In this document: positions 1 through 6,891 of the stretch, in pieces
Layout: every line of letters begins with the position of its first letter
How positions within the stretch are numbered: position 1 is the stretch's first letter
DNA from: Limnobacter sp.
Lineage (GTDB): Bacteria; Pseudomonadota; Gammaproteobacteria; Burkholderiales; Burkholderiaceae_B
Assembly: GCA_012032215.1 (NCBI GenBank)
Contig: JAAURO010000057.1
Location: 1-8,465 of the forward strand
DNA length: 8,465 nt
Direction: 5' to 3'
Position numbers and translations under genes: made by a program
Notes under the pieces: model-generated
What the model saw: the letters and a program-made list of their open reading frames with translations, nothing else
Databases searched by the model: none
What the model was told of the DNA's origin: nothing

Positions 1-99
1 GTGCCATGGCAAGTAAAGCAGAACCGGGGAATCTATGAGCCAATATTTATGATTTTCCAGATATACTATTCACGCGCCACAGCGAGTTGAGCAGAGGCT

Positions 100-300
100 C
101 CCCGGGGGCAACAGCAAGGTGGTACGCAGTAACACGACTAGGGCTTCCTGCTCGGGTGTGAGGGTGGTGTGCAGGGTCTGGTGCGGGGGTTGCTGTGAAT
201 TTTGTTGCTCATGCTGTTTGTTCCTGTGCGGTTTTGGGGGCTTGCTGTGGGGCTTTGGCTTGTTGCTGTAGAGTAGCTAAAATGTCTCTGCTACGGAACA
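100..300 (-). mobile_element. IS481-like transposase relic, left end plus internally deleted ORF
   Basis: On the minus strand an ATG at 212 opens MSNKIHSN, which resembles the N-terminus of IS481-family transposases. About ten codons later, in another frame (about 185-100), the residues TLHTTLTPEQEALVV and LLRTTLLLP resemble the segment that normally lies some 60 residues further in, just before the DDE catalytic domain. The region between is missing, and homology stops after LLLP, so no catalytic domain remains. Upstream of the ATG the sequence from 300 downward begins TGTTCCGTAGCAGAGAC, consistent with the TGT terminus of IS481 inverted repeats. The right-hand inverted repeat was not found. 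I infer a dead, internally deleted and truncated copy. The family assignment is from memory of the motifs and is moderately sure. Confidence 0.5.
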
Positions 301-579
301 GGGGCCAGCTTCTTTTTGGAAACTATTCACACGGAACGGAACAAATAATAGCGCGCAGGCAGAGCACTGGTCTTGATCAAAATGCCTTGAGTCACGTCCG
401 CAAACTGCGAATGCCTTCAATAGGCCAAGCTGCACAACGTCATGAATCCAACCAACGAAAACTGGGATACCTTGTCGTGATTTTGCTAGATAATCAAGAA
501 GGTTGTAGAGAAATGGGTTATGCGCGTTCACCCAGAGGTAAACGGTAATCGCGGCTTCCTTGCAGTCGTTTTTTTTCAC
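277..579 (-). CDS. Hypothetical protein, probably cut by the IS relic
   Basis: This is a 100-residue open frame starting with GTG (579) and carrying hydrophobic-aromatic stretches such as HNPFLYNLLDYLAKS and IPVFVGWIHDVVQLGLL. I do not recognise the family. Codon composition looks plausible for coding DNA and better than the overlapping plus-strand frame (195-548), whose first part is cysteine-rich and crosses the IS relic. The last eight or so residues (CSVAETF) lie in the putative IS terminus at 300, so the original C-terminus was probably lost to the insertion. There is no convincing ribosome binding site before the GTG. It is divergent from the PPTase gene, with only 16 bases between the starts. 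It could also be chance. Confidence 0.25.
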   Translation of the reverse strand: MKKNDCKEAAITVYLWVNAHNPFLYNLLDYLAKSRQGIPVFVGWIHDVVQLGLLKAFAVCGRDSRHFDQDQCSACALLFVPFRVNSFQKEAGPCSVAETF

Positions 580-583
580 TTAA

Positions 584-589
584 AAGAGG
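584..589 (+). promoter_or_regulatory. Ribosome binding site deciding a TTG start
   Basis: AAGAGG lies six bases before the TTG at 596. An in-frame TAA at 581-583 rules out any start further upstream, and the next in-frame ATG would remove about 48 residues, so this site supports the TTG start of the phosphopantetheinyl transferase. Confidence 0.55.
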
Positions 590-595
590 CCAACG

Positions 596-1366
596 TTGTT
601 CGAATACAAGGAAAGATCTTCTCCTTTTGTCTATGTGGGTTCTGGGGGCTCTGTCGTTGAGATTGAATTTGCAGTGTCTGAAATCAAGGAGGAGACATTC
701 AGCCAAAATGGAGTTGCTGTGCCTGAGGGTTTCGGCAAAATGGTCACAAAACGAAGGTGTGAATACTTGGCTGGTCGAATTTGCGCAAGACTGGCGCTTG
801 AAAAACTTGGGCAGTGTGCAAGCGAGCAGGTTTGGCAGGGTCAAGACCGTTGCCCTGTGTGGCCTGCTGGCTATTGTGGTTCGATCAGTCACACAAACAA
901 TCTGGCTATTGCCTGTGTGGCGAGAAGTGAAGGCTTTCGCAGTGTTGGCATTGATGTTGAACGGATTGTAGCGCCGCAGTTGGCTGAAAGTGTTGCTGCC
1001 TTGGTGCTGCTTGATTCAGACAAGGGTTTTGCGCCGGACTTTGATTTCAACACTTTTCTGACCATTGTGTTTTCAGCGAAAGAAGCTTTGTTCAAAGCCA
1101 TTTATCCTGAGGTTGGGTATGTGTTTGGTTTTGAAGAGGCGGCTGTGTTGCGGATCAGCAAGGAAGTGGTCACGCTGGAAATACAGCGTGATTTGTCTGA
1201 CGTTTGGTTGGCTAAAACCCAGGTCAATGTGCTTTACAAAGTGAAAGATTCTTTGGTTTATTCCTGGGCGGTACTCAAACCTGCCTACACGGGCACATTC
1301 AGTGCCCCTCTCGATGAAACGCTTCAGAAGCGGCCTGTGCCGGTTGTTTCCGGGTGTAGAAAATAG
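596..1366 (+). CDS. 4'-phosphopantetheinyl transferase, EntD/Sfp-like
   Basis: This enzyme moves the phosphopantetheine arm of coenzyme A onto the conserved serine of carrier proteins, turning apo-NRPS carrier domains into the active holo form in the cytoplasm. The 256-residue protein has the EntD-type layout: TKRRCEYLAGR (51-61), the WPAGYCGSISH block (89-99), the magnesium-binding VGIDVE (117-122, Asp120 and Glu122), and FSAKEALFKA (159-168, Glu163). The length is normal for this class. The start is TTG with a good AAGAGG site. Its obvious local substrate is Ser1000 of the NRPS at 6891-3733. It runs towards the minus-strand operon, and its last 68 bases overlap the end of the ATP-grasp gene. 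It could also serve other carrier proteins of the cell. Confidence 0.92.
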   Translation: MFEYKERSSPFVYVGSGGSVVEIEFAVSEIKEETFSQNGVAVPEGFGKMVTKRRCEYLAGRICARLALEKLGQCASEQVWQGQDRCPVWPAGYCGSISHTNNLAIACVARSEGFRSVGIDVERIVAPQLAESVAALVLLDSDKGFAPDFDFNTFLTIVFSAKEALFKAIYPEVGYVFGFEEAAVLRISKEVVTLEIQRDLSDVWLAKTQVNVLYKVKDSLVYSWAVLKPAYTGTFSAPLDETLQKRPVPVVSGCRK

Positions 1367-1733
1367 GGCAAAGTGCGACTTCAGAATCGGCGTTTGCAGT
1401 TGCGGAGATGGAAAGTTGTTTTAACGCATCCTGCTCTTCTTGCCTCATCGGCAGATAACCTGATTTGGGCAGCATTCGTGAAAATCCGCCAATGGCTTTG
1501 TCTGCGACCACAAACATTCCAAAAATAACATCGTTCTTTTGTTTGCTTGGTTCAGTGCTTGAGTCAATCATTGGCTCAATGCTGGAGACCGCTACAGAGT
1601 TCAGCCACTTTTGCACAATCCATCCACCTTCCTGCACGGCTTGTTCAAGCAAGCTGTTCCAACTTTCAGCTGGGGTGTAGGCACCGATGATGACGTCTAA
1701 GCCGCCGTGAGACACGGCTTTTTCAATACGCAC
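1299..1733 (-). CDS. ATP-grasp gene, C-terminal open segment
   Basis: This 144-codon frame opens with an apparent GTG inside the gene and carries AVSHGGLDVIIGAYTPAES, EGGWIVQKWLN and the C-terminal half of the ATP-binding fold, including FGMFVVADKAIGGFSRM. The true reading enters from the middle segment at the A5 run (1719-1723). Its stop lies inside the convergent phosphopantetheinyl transferase gene. Confidence 0.5.
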   Translation of the reverse strand: MRIEKAVSHGGLDVIIGAYTPAESWNSLLEQAVQEGGWIVQKWLNSVAVSSIEPMIDSSTEPSKQKNDVIFGMFVVADKAIGGFSRMLPKSGYLPMRQEEQDALKQLSISATANADSEVALCPIFYTRKQPAQAASEAFHREGH

Positions 1734-2722
1734 TGCTTGCGCTGAGTGCGAACGAAATGAGGTAAGTCAATCTCCTGTCCGTTTTCGTCGCTGGTTTGAC
1801 CGTGCGCTAAGTGACGTGTCCAGGGAATGTGTTTTTCAACTGTGCGGCGTTCTTCAGGGCTGAGCCAGGCGGCTTTTTCTGACAAGATGGCAAGGGCCAG
1901 TTTGTTGTTGATCAACACCGAAATGGGGCCGCTGTGTAAGTCAAAAAGCCCTTTCTTGAAGGCACGGAAGGCTTTCATTCTCGCGGGGCTGTCGTCTACG
2001 CTGTCTTCTATCACGGCGTGAATCGGTATGCTTTCACCGTTTTTTTCGTAGCTAACTTCGGTTTTGGAATAAGTCAGCGATTCGTAGTTGGTGAACACCA
2101 CCTGCGCATGGCTTGTTTTGCCACTCTTTTCCTGAACAACGGCGCGCATAGTTGGTTGAACTGTTGGCGTAGCTCGGCGTTGAATTCGCTGTTTTGTTCG
2201 CAGTGTCGAATAACAATTGCCAGGTTGGTGATTTTGGTGTTGTTTGAACTGAGGCAGAGGTGGCGAAAGAAATGCGACACGGTATTTTCCCATTCAAGGC
2301 TTTGCTGATTGCGCATGAGCCTGTTCTGTTAATTTGGGATTGCTGGTGTACGAATCTGCTGTGCATGAAAGTCGCCATGCGCCAGGGTTGCCGCCATTGA
2401 CTTCAATACACTGCCAACCTTCGTGGGTCAGAATAAAATCAGGGCGAAAGCGGGCATGGCGTATGGCGTTCTCAGACTGCATCAGGTAGTCGGTGAAAGA
2501 TTCACCAAGGCTGAGCTTAAAGTCGTGAACCAGAGCTGCTGCGCGGTTTTTGTATATTTCCAGCGGTATTTTGGCAATCAGCTTTGCCATTTGTACGGCG
2601 GCTGTTTCCAGCTCGCGGTATTGCGATTCTTCAAGTGCAAAGGGCCAGTTAGCCGGGTGCGGGGCTGTTTCAGTTGTGTTTTGCGGATTCGACTGGGGGT
2701 TGCTCCGAGAGATTGCGCTCAT
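1299..2722 (-). CDS. Circularly permuted ATP-grasp-like ligase, frame-interrupted
   Basis: ATP-grasp ligases activate a carboxylate as acyl phosphate and join it to an amine or thiol. The reconstructed product is about 474 residues. Its N-terminal half ends in RPDFILTHEGWQCIEVNGG then NPGAW, like the substrate and metal end of circularly permuted ATP-grasp proteins. The C-terminal half has GPISVLINNKLALAILSE, EERRTVEKHIPWTRHL, then CVLKKAVSHGGLDVIIGA (ATP-binding lysine and glycine loop) and GGWIVQKWL. The frame breaks near TTT 2301-2303 (one base too many), TTTT 2127-2130 (one missing) and TTTTT 1719-1723 (one missing). The net correction of +1 gives 1,425 bases, exactly 475 codons. The ATG overlaps the oxygenase stop as ATGA (2722-2719), indicating translational coupling. 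Family placement is by motif memory. Alternatives are a glutathionylspermidine-synthase-like protein or a true pseudogene. Confidence 0.62.
1697..2293 (-). CDS. ATP-grasp gene, middle open segment
   Basis: The useful part of this 198-codon frame starts near 2130 with EKSGKTSHAQVVFTNYESL and continues through GPISVLINNKLALA and the HIPWTRHL block to QCVLKK. The first 55 codons (2293 to about 2130) and the last seven (PCLTAA after VLKK) are out of frame with the gene. The annotated ATG at 2293 is therefore not a real start. Confidence 0.45.
   Translation of the reverse strand: MGKYRVAFLSPPLPQFKQHQNHQPGNCYSTLRTKQRIQRRATPTVQPTMRAVVQEKSGKTSHAQVVFTNYESLTYSKTEVSYEKNGESIPIHAVIEDSVDDSPARMKAFRAFKKGLFDLHSGPISVLINNKLALAILSEKAAWLSPEERRTVEKHIPWTRHLAHGQTSDENGQEIDLPHFVRTQRKQCVLKKPCLTAA
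2294..2722 (-). CDS. ATP-grasp gene, N-terminal open segment
   Basis: This continuous 142-codon frame holds the start of the ATP-grasp gene. It is convincing to about CTADSYTSNPKLTEQAHAQ, after which the frame runs out at a TGA (2294-2296). The family-like sequence resumes in the next frame as SLEWENTVSHFFRHL, then TKITNLAIVIRHCEQNSEF, which extends to about 2130. The first 30 residues are rich in Asn, Gln, Pro and Ser and look like a disordered leader. Confidence 0.5.
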   Translation of the reverse strand: MSAISRSNPQSNPQNTTETAPHPANWPFALEESQYRELETAAVQMAKLIAKIPLEIYKNRAAALVHDFKLSLGESFTDYLMQSENAIRHARFRPDFILTHEGWQCIEVNGGNPGAWRLSCTADSYTSNPKLTEQAHAQSAKP

Positions 2723-3733
2723 ACGGCTTGCCCGTTTTTTAAAATCGCAAACTGCCTGTCTTCCTGGCAGGCTGGTTTTTCAACGGGGTTGCCGTGCGCA
2801 TCTACGGTATGAGCCTTAGCGCCTTCGTGTGCGTATTGAACCACGTAGCCTTTGCGTACTTGTTGGGTGAAGTTGGCTCCGGTTTGATGCGGTGTAATGG
2901 CCGACATAATCACTAAACTACCGGCTTTGACTGGAATTGGAACAGGGGTGACAGGTGGCTTTTCAAAGCAAATGTTGCCAAGGTCTGTCAGTGTATGTTC
3001 CAAGGTGCCCAGTTTGTGCATGCCAGGTACGCTGTAGAGGCAGCCGTTGTTTTCATCGGCATCGGTCAGTGCTGTCCAGGTGGTGAGGTATTGTTGGGGG
3101 GACAAAAAGGTGTAGCCATTGTCTTGGTGCCAGGGAAAAGGTTTCTCAACGCCTGGTTTTTTGTAGACCGCATGGTCCCAGTAGAGGCGCACATCGGGTC
3201 CTAAAATGTCGAGACACAAGTCCAGAAAAGCCGGTCGCGAGACGTAGTTGCGCAGCAATTTGGAGTGTCGGACCAGGTGGCTGGAGAAGGTGATCTCATC
3301 GGCTCGACCAATGAATGCTTTTCCGCCTGAGAGGTTGCGCATTTGGCGCTCCACTTTTTCTTCGAATTGATCTATTTCCCGCACCAGACTTGCCAGTGTG
3401 TCGGTATCGACAAAGTCTTCAATCACGGCCCAGCCTAATTCGTTATAACTTTGGGCCTGGGCTTCAGTGAGTATCCGAAAAGGGCCTTTCAGCGGTTTCC
3501 ATGCAAAGTTTTTGTTTTGCGGATGTAGGGCGAAATCGGTTTAGATTGAGTTTGTTTTTGAGAAAGTCAATCCATTGTGCGGTGGGGGTTGCCACGATTG
3601 GTTTCTGCCCCAGGCTGTCTGCATGAAGGGTGAGGTCATGTTCGCGCAAGTAGACAAAATCGGTTGCCTCAGGCAACTGGATGTTTGGGCAGTGCTGGAA
3701 CTGTTCCCGAGCATAAGCGTGATAATAGGCCAT
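2719..3733 (-). CDS. Phytanoyl-CoA dioxygenase-like Fe(II)/2-oxoglutarate oxygenase, one frameshift
   Basis: PhyH enzymes hydroxylate or desaturate substrates using Fe(II) and 2-oxoglutarate, and many act on carrier-bound intermediates in natural product pathways. The catalytic frame (3540-2719) reads FRILTEAQAQSYNELGWAVI, an ordinary PhyH beginning. Counting from the GTG at 3426, it has WHQDNGYTFLSPQ (iron ligands His100 and Asp102), DADENNGCLYSVPGMH, the distal His180 in ITPHQTG, and Arg191 for 2-oxoglutarate. No start codon other than that internal GTG lies in this frame. A TAA blocks it at 3543-3541, while the upstream frame from ATG 3733 runs into the same region. Removing one base between 3543 and 3464, for instance in TTT 3540-3542, gives a 337-residue protein with an N-terminal extension of about 90 residues. 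It is translationally coupled to both neighbours. Confidence 0.82.
3464..3733 (-). CDS. 5' part of the oxygenase gene, or separate small ORF
   Basis: This 89-codon frame starts at ATG 3733, which overlaps the NRPS stop as TAATG and is preceded by a good GGAG. Residues 1-65, including HCPNIQLPEATDFVYLREH and ATPTAQWIDFLKNKLNL, read as a soluble folded segment I do not recognise. The last 24 residues overlap the catalytic oxygenase frame and are most likely out of frame. I favour its being the N-terminal extension of the PhyH protein. A free-standing peptide of unknown role is the alternative. Confidence 0.5.
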   Translation of the reverse strand: MAYYHAYAREQFQHCPNIQLPEATDFVYLREHDLTLHADSLGQKPIVATPTAQWIDFLKNKLNLNRFRPTSAKQKLCMETAERPFSDTH

Positions 3734-6700
3734 TATATGATCTCCATAACTACAACATCGTCATTTGATTCGGACGTTTCGAAGAATTGTTCTGCAAGCG
3801 CTTCGATGGTTGAGTAATCAAAAATTGCAGCCACTGGGATTTGAATGCCCAGTTCCATTTGTGCGCGTGAAGAGAGTTTGATGGCATGAATGGAGTGGCC
3901 GCCCAGGTCGAAAAAGTCGTCTTGTGTGCCGATGTCTTCCAAGCCAAGAATGTCTCGCCATAGATTGAGCAATTTGCGTTCATGCTCGTTTTTAGGTTCG
4001 TTGGAAGTGGCGGTGGGTTTGCTTGCATTTGAAAGGGGTGTGGCCTTTTCGTCCAGCGCGTCATGGTCAATTTTTCCGTTTGTTTTCAGTGGCAGTCTGT
4101 TAAGAACGGCGAAGTGGCGCGGCATCATATACTGCGGTATTTTCTCTGCCAGTGATTTTCGAATGGTGTCCAGGCAGCAGGGTTGTGTGGTGTCTTTGAA
4201 CACCAGGTAAGCGCATAGCTCGGCACTTTCCTGTTCCTTGTTTTTGGCTTTGACTGCCGCCTGTTTGATGTTTGGCAGGGTTTCGAGATGTGCCACCAGG
4301 GTTTCTGGTTGTACGCGAAAACCATTGATTTTTAATTGCCTATCCGTGCGGCCTATGAATTCAATCATGCCGTCACTTCGTTGGCGAACCAGATCTCCCG
4401 TTCGGTAAAGACGTTGGCCGTTTTTCTGTGTAAATCCGCCTGACTCAGACCCGCCTGCGCTGTAGCCCCGAGCCAGTGCTGGGCCTTGAACTAGTAGTTC
4501 TCCAGGCAGAAGTGTGGGCATGCGCTGGCTCGCGGCATTTTCAATCGACACGGTGGTTTGACCTATCGGCTGGCCCAAGGGAACATATTTGCCTCGATTT
4601 GCTTCGTTGCCCTTGACTTGATAACACAACACGCCAACGGTGGTTTCTGCGGGGCCGTAGTGGTTGTAGATGGTCAAATCGGGTGCGATGGAACGAATGC
4701 GGTCTACCAATGACCAGGGCAGTAATTCACCACCAAATATCAACGTTTTGGCGGGCAGAATTTTGTGAGATTCGGGGTGTTCCATCAAGGCCATGAGGTG
4801 GCTAGGGGTAATTTTCAAATGGTCTATCTGCCGAGCCTGGCAAAATGCAACCAACTTGGCCGGGTCCTGGTATATCGATTTGGGGGCCATGTGCAAAGTA
4901 GATCCAGTGTGCAAAGCGGCAAACAGCAGGGTATAGCCCAGATCCACATGCAAAGGCGAGAGCAGTAGACAGGCGTCACCCGCTTTGATCGAAAAAAGCG
5001 ATGTGATGGATGCAATGTAATGGGCAAGTTGGCAGTGCTCAACTTCAATCGCTTTGGGTTCGCCAGTCGAGCCGGAGGTGTGAATGATGTAGGCCAGGTC
5101 TTGCCCGGACAGTTCTGGCAAACCTTTGCTGCTTTTGAGGTTTGAGTTTTTGTAGGCCAGTTCAAGCGATACAAAAGGCAATTTGGATTCAATGGTTTGG
5201 TTGCCCAACACGGCTTTCGCACGGCTTTCTTCGATAAGTAGCGCTCTGGTGGTTTTTGGCAAGTCTTTGGAAAGGGGGAGGTAGCTTGCACCGATGCGCC
5301 AGATGGCAAGCAGGCCAATGAGGGTGGAGATTTCATTTTCTCCATCAAGAATGACTTGGTCTGCGTGGCCCACACCCGCCTGCATCAGTTTTCTGGCGAC
5401 GGCCAGTGCCCTTGAACACAATTGTGCATGGGTGCAGGTATTGTGCTCGTCTGCCAAAGCGATGAATGAAGATTCGTTGTGATCGGTTTTGAATAGGCTT
5501 TCCAGCAATGTGTTTGGAAGCGCTGGGTTTTCAGCTTCGGGTTTTTGTGCAGCGTGCGCTGAGTTTTCGAATTTTTGGTGAAAGGTCAGGGCATTGATCG
5601 GTGCTTCTATGTTGGCGCACATTTGCTCAACAACACTGAAAAACAGTGCGGTGATGTCTTCAATGTTGTCCTGACTAAACAGGTCTGAACGGTATTCAAA
5701 ATAGGTGAGCGCCTCGGTGACTGTTTCATTGATGGTGAGGCTCAAATCAAAACGCACTTGTTTGACATTCTGCGGTTCGTAGGAAATTTCAAGTCCTTCA
5801 AAACCCGGAATGGGCAGTTGTTCAAAACTGAAGTTGCTTTGCACCAGCGGCGTGTTTTTGCCTGCGCCGAGGTCACGGATCAATTGCGCGTAGGGGTATT
5901 CCTGGTGTTCGAAGGCTTTCAAAAGCGTGCTGCGTAAAGTGTTGATCAGATTGCGCCAGCTGGCCTGGCTTTCAATCTGAAGAGGAATCGGTATTAAGTT
6001 GGAGGCATAGCCGATGCTGCCTTGGCTGTTGTCTTCGGTTCTTCCTCCTGTTGGTACGCCGATGACAAGTTCGTTCTGGTTGCACAGGCTGTGCAGTAAA
6101 ACCCCCCAAGCAGACATCAGTGCCATGAAGGGTGTGACTCCACCTTGCCGAGAAAAGGTTTTGACTTGCTTCATGAGTTCTGGTGGAAAAACACATTTGT
6201 GGCGACGGCCTGCATAGGATCTTTCCTCGGGCGGGGCGAGGTCGCCGTGAAATTTCATACGTGGCAAGGTGTGTGGAAATTGCGCTTTCCACCACGCTTG
6301 ATGCTCCGCTGCTTTGGGACGCAGCGTGGCTTCTTTGCGTTCAAGCAATTCCACAAATTGCATGGGCTTTTCTGTGCTTTTGGTGTCGCCTTGCAGGTAC
6401 TCGGAATAAAATTCTCCCAGTTCGCGCAGTAGCACGCCTTTACCCCAACCATCGCAAATGATGTGATGTACGGTGATGACCAACAGGTGCTTGTGTTCTG
6501 CCAGTTTTAGAGCGGCAGAGCGAATCAAGGGGCCGGTGTAAGGGTTAAATGCGCTGTCGCCTTCTTGTTCAAACCAGGCTTGCACGGCGCTTTCTTGTTG
6601 GCTTGGTGACAGATGTGAAAAGTCGATGTGGTCGATGTTGACCACTTGGGCTTCAGGGATGATCTGGTTTTCACAGTGGCTGTCGAAATAGGTTCTGAGT

Positions 6701-6891
6701 GCCTCATGGCGTGCAATGAGTTTTTCAATGGCGTACCGGTAAGCGGTGCTGTTGAAAGGCCCTTCTGCTTTCAAGGTGGTGCGCAGATTAAAAGCAAGCC
6801 AAGCTTTAGGGTCACTCGGTTCTAACATGCCCATGATGATTTGGTCTTCTGTGGCTGGCACTTGGCGAGTTTGTGCAATCGATGCCCACAC
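3733..6891 (-). CDS. NRPS module C-A-T, predicted aspartate-activating
   Basis: This 1,052-residue frame is a single elongation module. The condensation domain runs from about residue 8 to 440, with RHEALRTYF (61-69) and an intact HHIICDG (142-148). The adenylation domain (about 460-945) has YIIHTSGSTGEPKAI (601-615), NHYGPAETT (743-751), YRTGDLVRQ (829-837), an atypical NGFRVQPETL and the catalytic Lys940. The carrier domain has DLGGHS with Ser1000 as the phosphopantetheine site. Pocket residues aligned to GrsA are D650 L651 T654 K693 I718 G720 H744 V752 G753 K940, which is DLTKIGHVGK, near the aspartate code DLTKVGHIGK. There is no thioesterase, reductase or epimerase domain. The GTG start (6891) has no Shine-Dalgarno site, and the frame is open upstream of it, overlapping the monooxygenase by 70 bases. 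A fusion with that gene is likely. Confidence 0.93.
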   Translation of the reverse strand: MWASIAQTRQVPATEDQIIMGMLEPSDPKAWLAFNLRTTLKAEGPFNSTAYRYAIEKLIARHEALRTYFDSHCENQIIPEAQVVNIDHIDFSHLSPSQQESAVQAWFEQEGDSAFNPYTGPLIRSAALKLAEHKHLLVITVHHIICDGWGKGVLLRELGEFYSEYLQGDTKSTEKPMQFVELLERKEATLRPKAAEHQAWWKAQFPHTLPRMKFHGDLAPPEERSYAGRRHKCVFPPELMKQVKTFSRQGGVTPFMALMSAWGVLLHSLCNQNELVIGVPTGGRTEDNSQGSIGYASNLIPIPLQIESQASWRNLINTLRSTLLKAFEHQEYPYAQLIRDLGAGKNTPLVQSNFSFEQLPIPGFEGLEISYEPQNVKQVRFDLSLTINETVTEALTYFEYRSDLFSQDNIEDITALFFSVVEQMCANIEAPINALTFHQKFENSAHAAQKPEAENPALPNTLLESLFKTDHNESSFIALADEHNTCTHAQLCSRALAVARKLMQAGVGHADQVILDGENEISTLIGLLAIWRIGASYLPLSKDLPKTTRALLIEESRAKAVLGNQTIESKLPFVSLELAYKNSNLKSSKGLPELSGQDLAYIIHTSGSTGEPKAIEVEHCQLAHYIASITSLFSIKAGDACLLLSPLHVDLGYTLLFAALHTGSTLHMAPKSIYQDPAKLVAFCQARQIDHLKITPSHLMALMEHPESHKILPAKTLIFGGELLPWSLVDRIRSIAPDLTIYNHYGPAETTVGVLCYQVKGNEANRGKYVPLGQPIGQTTVSIENAASQRMPTLLPGELLVQGPALARGYSAGGSESGGFTQKNGQRLYRTGDLVRQRSDGMIEFIGRTDRQLKINGFRVQPETLVAHLETLPNIKQAAVKAKNKEQESAELCAYLVFKDTTQPCCLDTIRKSLAEKIPQYMMPRHFAVLNRLPLKTNGKIDHDALDEKATPLSNASKPTATSNEPKNEHERKLLNLWRDILGLEDIGTQDDFFDLGGHSIHAIKLSSRAQMELGIQIPVAAIFDYSTIEALAEQFFETSESNDDVVVMEII
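3740..3745 (-). promoter_or_regulatory. Ribosome binding site of the oxygenase gene inside the NRPS 3' end
   Basis: GGAGAT on the minus strand lies within the last NRPS codons, with GGAG eight bases before the ATG at 3733. Together with the TAATG stop-start overlap it supports coupled translation and fixes 3733 as the start of the next gene. Confidence 0.6.

Noticed and set aside
1..90. Plus-strand frame open from base 1 to a TGA at 88-90, as the end of an upstream gene
   Set aside because: Only 29 codons with no recognisable motif. A chance open stretch is as likely.
272..298. GTAGC...GCTAC inverted repeat as a terminator
   Set aside because: The stem is only five pairs with an 11-base loop and no following T run. 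It is better explained as part of the IS end.
195..548. Plus-strand 117-codon ORF
   Set aside because: It crosses the IS relic, is cysteine-rich in its first third, has no family resemblance and lies opposite a more coding-like minus-strand frame.
2018..2308. Plus-strand ORFs at 2018-2308 and 2423-2819
   Set aside because: They are shadows opposite the ATP-grasp and oxygenase genes, where the minus strand carries clear protein motifs.
3464..3543. Programmed ribosomal frameshift in the oxygenase gene
   Set aside because: No convincing slippery heptamer with a downstream structure was seen, and the same type of homopolymer indel recurs elsewhere in the window, so sequence error explains it more simply.
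4824..5375. Minus-strand 183-codon ORF inside the NRPS
   Set aside because: It is a shifted frame within the adenylation domain, whose motifs all lie in the main frame.
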